Source: Scatosoma sp045652965 (GTDB taxonomy: Bacteria > Bacillota > Clostridia > Christensenellales > Borkfalkiaceae). From it: a stretch of DNA of 6,493 nt. Numbering within the stretch: the stretch's first letter is position 1; each line of letters opens with the position of its first letter. The stretch covers positions 1 to 6,493 of the forward strand of contig JAZOLI010000049.1 in assembly GCA_045652965.1 (NCBI GenBank), written 5' to 3'. Of this stretch, positions 5,055 to 6,493 are shown in pieces. The translations under genes were made by a program, and so were the position numbers. The notes under the pieces were generated by a model. It saw only the letters and a program-made list of their open reading frames with translations, was not told where the DNA came from and ran no database searches.

Positions 5055-5450
5055 TTAGAAAGATTGATATACCCAAACGTAGGCTTCGCCTTGCTTTACG
5101 ACAAGCGTTTCCGCGCCCAAAAGGGCACTGCCAAGCGTTTCGCCGTTCCATGCAAACGTACCCCATTGCTCGTTTGCATTTTCCGTATCCGTCGTATAGA
5201 GCATCCAAAAACTGTTCGTGGTGTTTTTCGCTTCACCAATTTGAACGATCATACCGTTTTCCATTTCAAAATCAAGTTCGCCCGCGTTTTTTTGCTGCTG
5301 CATCACTGCAAGCAAAGTGGTGTTTTCGCTCACCGATTGAGAAATGGTGATGACAACGGGCTCTACGTTTTCGTTGCAACCAACAAAACAAAACAGCGAG
5401 AATAAAAGAATGGCCATCGCGCTCAAAAAAGAAATAAATTTTCGTTTCAC
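5055..5450 (-). CDS. DUF4430 (transcobalamin-like) lipoprotein, B12-regulated
   Basis: This 131-residue protein begins with a lipoprotein signal: basic KRK, a hydrophobic core (residues 5-22) and a lipobox-like FVGC with Cys25 as the lipidated residue. The mature part is a single DUF4430 domain, the fold related to the C-terminal domain of transcobalamin and intrinsic factor (about 34-131). It shows TTLLAVMQQ (44-52), GMIVQIGEAKN (66-76), the conserved SFWMLYT (80-86), and a closing GEAYVWVYQS near the very end. It probably sits on the outer face of the membrane and captures cobalamin or a corrinoid for the S component encoded 20 bases downstream. The start is GTG at 5450, because GGAGG (5458-5462) stands exactly 7 bases away and the signal peptide begins there. 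Longer in-frame versions would run through the terminator. Expression should fall when B12 is abundant, through the riboswitch upstream. Confidence 0.82.
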   Translation of the reverse strand: MKRKFISFLSAMAILLFSLFCFVGCNENVEPVVITISQSVSENTTLLAVMQQQKNAGELDFEMENGMIVQIGEAKNTTNSFWMLYTTDTENANEQWGTFAWNGETLGSALLGAETLVVKQGEAYVWVYQSF

Positions 5451-5462
5451 AACAAAACCTCC

Positions 5463-5508
5463 AAAAATAAAAATTTCCGCACCACCCAATCTTTCGGGCG
5501 CGCGGAAA
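5463..5508 (-). terminator. Attenuator terminator of the B12 riboswitch
   Basis: On the - strand TTTCCGC (5508-5502) pairs with GCGGAAA (5480-5474). A CCC/GGG inner pairing closes a small loop, and TTTTTATTTTT (5473-5463) follows. It ends immediately before the GGAGG of the lipoprotein gene, so it lies between aptamer and coding region, as expected for a switch that stops transcription. Confidence 0.85.
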
Positions 5509-5551
5509 AAGCGTAGACAAAAACACAAACGTAAAAACCCCGCTTTTCCGC
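5502..5551 (-). promoter_or_regulatory. Antiterminator stem competing with the attenuator
   Basis: On the - strand GCGGAAAAGCG (5551-5541) is complementary to CGCTTTTTCCGC (5513-5502) with one extra T, giving an 11-bp helix around a 27-base loop. The second arm is the left arm of the terminator, so the two structures exclude each other. This is the expected expression platform of a cobalamin riboswitch acting on transcription. Confidence 0.75.
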
Positions 5552-5581
5552 ATCCCCTCGAAAAATGGTAAAAAGTCAAAC

Positions 5582-5757
5582 GCACGGCAGGTCTCCCGAC
5601 TTACAACGCCTTGATATATTCTATCCGCCTTTATCCTTCCCACGCATGCAGTGGATAAAAGCAAGGTCGTTCTTACGGTTGCGGGGGCAGTGGAGCAAAA
5701 TCTCTCTTCCCTATTAAACGCTTTCCGCAAAAAGCGTACCGCTCGTTCCTATTTAGC
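5582..5757 (-). ncRNA. Cobalamin (B12) riboswitch
   Basis: Read on the - strand, the conserved cobalamin aptamer elements appear in order. A 5' stem-loop ACGCTTT/AAAGCGT (5737-5731, 5724-5718) comes first. It is followed by AATAGGGAA and the hallmark CACTGCCCCCGCAACCGTAA. The B12-box-type stem TTTATCC-ACTG...GTGG-GAAGGATAAA follows, and the 3' end is AAGTCGGGAGACCTGCC. Family knowledge: binding of adenosylcobalamin or a related cobalamin usually shuts off expression. The aptamer follows its promoter directly and precedes a terminator/antiterminator pair, so it should control the lipoprotein and S-component genes by premature termination. Exact ends are approximate. Confidence 0.93.
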
Positions 5758-5764
5758 TACACAT

Positions 5765-5793
5765 ATTGTATCACGCCCCAATGCAAAAATCAA
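5765..5793 (-). promoter_or_regulatory. Promoter of the B12-riboswitch unit
   Basis: On the - strand TTGATT (5788-5793) and TACAAT (5765-5770) are separated by exactly 17 bases. The start point, near 5758, falls at the 5' edge of the riboswitch. Confidence 0.78.
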
Positions 5794-5840
5794 GCTTTGA
5801 ACGCAAAAATAAAAAAGTTTTTTTATTTGTCGAAAATTTT

Positions 5841-5886
5841 ACGATTTTTTTTCTTTAAAAGACTTGAAAAAAACGTAAAAAATCGT
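5841..5886. promoter_or_regulatory. Inverted repeat around the mutase promoter, possible operator
   Basis: ACGATTTTTT (5841-5850) and AAAAAATCGT (5877-5886) are perfect 10-base inverted copies, 26 bases apart. The right arm abuts the -10 box and the -35 box lies between the arms. This could bind a dimeric regulator, but the arms are A/T-rich and chance is possible. Confidence 0.3.
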
Positions 5887-5892
5887 TATAAT
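5864..5892 (+). promoter_or_regulatory. Promoter of the phosphohexomutase gene
   Basis: TTGAAA (5864-5869) and a perfect TATAAT (5887-5892) are separated by exactly 17 bases. The expected start is near 5899, giving a leader of about 25 bases that contains AGGAAG (5911-5916). It is divergent from the B12 promoter. Confidence 0.85.
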
Positions 5893-5923
5893 ATATGTAT
5901 AGCCTACAAAAGGAAGATTTACG

Positions 5924-6493
5924 ATGACTTTACAGGAATACTTAAAGCTTAGAAACGGCACGGACGTACGCGGCGTTGCAATGGACGGCATAGCGGGCGA
6001 ACTGATCACTTTAACGGAAGAAGCGGCGGAAAACGTAGCGAAAGCGTTTTGCGTGTGGCTCATCTCCAGAACGGGAAAAACGCAAGTGAGCGTTGCCATC
6101 GGATACGATTCTCGTCTCACTTCCCCCACCCTTTGCGAAGCGGCGGTGCGCGGCATCACGTCGACGGGACATAACGCAATCGTCACAGGTCTTTCCACGA
6201 CCCCTTCCATGTTCATGCTTTTAAAGGACGTGGAACGTATGCAAGAACGCTATTGCCACGGTTCAATCATGATCACGGCGAGCCATTTGCCCTTTAATAG
6301 AAACGGATTAAAATTCTTTTCCCACGGCGGCGGTTTAGAAGCGAGCGACGTGAAAGAAATTTTAGAGCTTGCGGCAACCTATCGCTTTGCTGAAACACAA
6401 AACGTAGGCGAGCGCACCGACGCTCCTTATCTTGAAACGTACGCGGCTTCGTTAGTAGAAAAGGTACGCACGGCAACGGGCGAAGAAACACCT
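5924..6493 (+). CDS. Phosphohexomutase (phosphomannomutase/phosphoglucomutase), 5' part
   Basis: The reading frame is open for 190 codons and runs off the right edge; family members of this type are typically well over 400 residues, so more than half is missing. It belongs to the alpha-D-phosphohexomutase superfamily, which moves phosphate between C6 and C1 of a hexose (mannose, glucose or a related sugar) through a phosphoserine. Visible parts of domain 1 are NGTDVRGVA (11-19), the conserved GYDSRLTSP (60-68), GLSTTPSMF (89-97) and the active-site loop ITASHLPFNRNGLKFF (117-132). Ser120 is the likely phosphoserine. The loop has Leu-Pro-Phe-Asn-Arg where most family members have N-P-x-x-x-N; TASHLPFN is, to my knowledge, characteristic of one bacterial subgroup. 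The ATG at 5924 follows AGGAAG by 7 bases. It could feed hexose-1-phosphate to the pyrophosphorylase in this window. Exact sugar specificity cannot be read from this part. Confidence 0.9.
   Translation, partial: MTLQEYLKLRNGTDVRGVAMDGIAGELITLTEEAAENVAKAFCVWLISRTGKTQVSVAIGYDSRLTSPTLCEAAVRGITSTGHNAIVTGLSTTPSMFMLLKDVERMQERYCHGSIMITASHLPFNRNGLKFFSHGGGLEASDVKEILELAATYRFAETQNVGERTDAPYLETYAASLVEKVRTATGEETP

Noticed and set aside
4880..5405. Two + strand frames opposite the S-component and lipoprotein genes
   Set aside because: They are antisense to well-formed genes with signal peptide and membrane helices, lack ribosome binding sites, and have arginine/phenylalanine-rich shadow composition.
5272..5730. 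- strand frame of 152 codons across the leader region
   Set aside because: It overlaps the cobalamin riboswitch, the attenuator and part of the lipoprotein gene in another frame, so it is not a plausible gene.
5807..5828. A/T-only inverted repeat between the divergent promoters
   Set aside because: AAATAAAAAA and TTTTTTATTT could pair, but the sequence is pure A/T and upstream of both transcription starts, so neither terminator nor operator is supported.
5839..6216. - strand frame of 125 codons opposite the mutase
   Set aside because: It is antisense to the phosphohexomutase, whose promoter, ribosome binding site and catalytic motif are all clear.

Overview
The window looks like chromosomal DNA from a low-to-moderate GC Firmicute, most likely a gut-type Clostridia. 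The signs are strong Shine-Dalgarno sites, vegetative promoters close to TTGACA-N17-TATAAT, a DUF421/DUF4363 pair of the kind found in spore-forming clostridial lineages, a B12 riboswitch controlling an ECF-type S component, and intergenic hairpin arrays. I cannot name a genus from the sequence.

Layout from left to right. A two-gene unit on the + strand encodes a DUF421 (YetF-like) membrane protein and a DUF4363 protein whose start overlaps the end of the first gene (173-1227). It ends at a perfect 19-bp inverted-repeat terminator (1227-1264) that also serves the opposing unit. That opposing - strand unit (1277-2862) encodes a UDP-sugar pyrophosphorylase of the eukaryotic UAP/UDPGP type, translationally coupled to a 117-residue protein of unknown function. 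Its promoter faces away from a second promoter that reads a small HIRAN-like protein (3008-3430), apparently as a leaderless mRNA.

The 383-base gap at 3431-3813, between convergent genes, is filled by a structured repeat element. It has near-perfect terminal inverted repeats and a chain of short hairpins separated by heptamers of the form GTTATAT or ATATCAC. A bacterial PH-domain membrane protein follows on the - strand (3814-4356), with its own strong promoter.

The right half holds a vitamin-B12-controlled unit on the - strand. It has a promoter, a clear cobalamin riboswitch (about 5582-5757), a terminator with a competing antiterminator (5463-5551), a GTG-started lipoprotein with a transcobalamin-like DUF4430 domain, and a six-helix membrane protein that looks like an ECF-transporter S component. 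Together these suggest capture and import of cobalamin or a related corrinoid, repressed when B12 is plentiful. Divergent from it, a well-formed promoter drives a phosphohexomutase (phosphomannomutase/phosphoglucomutase) that runs off the right edge. The mutase would make hexose-1-phosphates and the pyrophosphorylase would activate such phosphates to UDP-sugars, so the two could act in the same nucleotide-sugar supply, although they are not in one operon.

The points most worth a second look are the hairpin-array element, the two-gene B12 uptake unit with its visible attenuator, the eukaryotic-type pyrophosphorylase with its unknown coupled partner, and the leaderless HIRAN-like gene.
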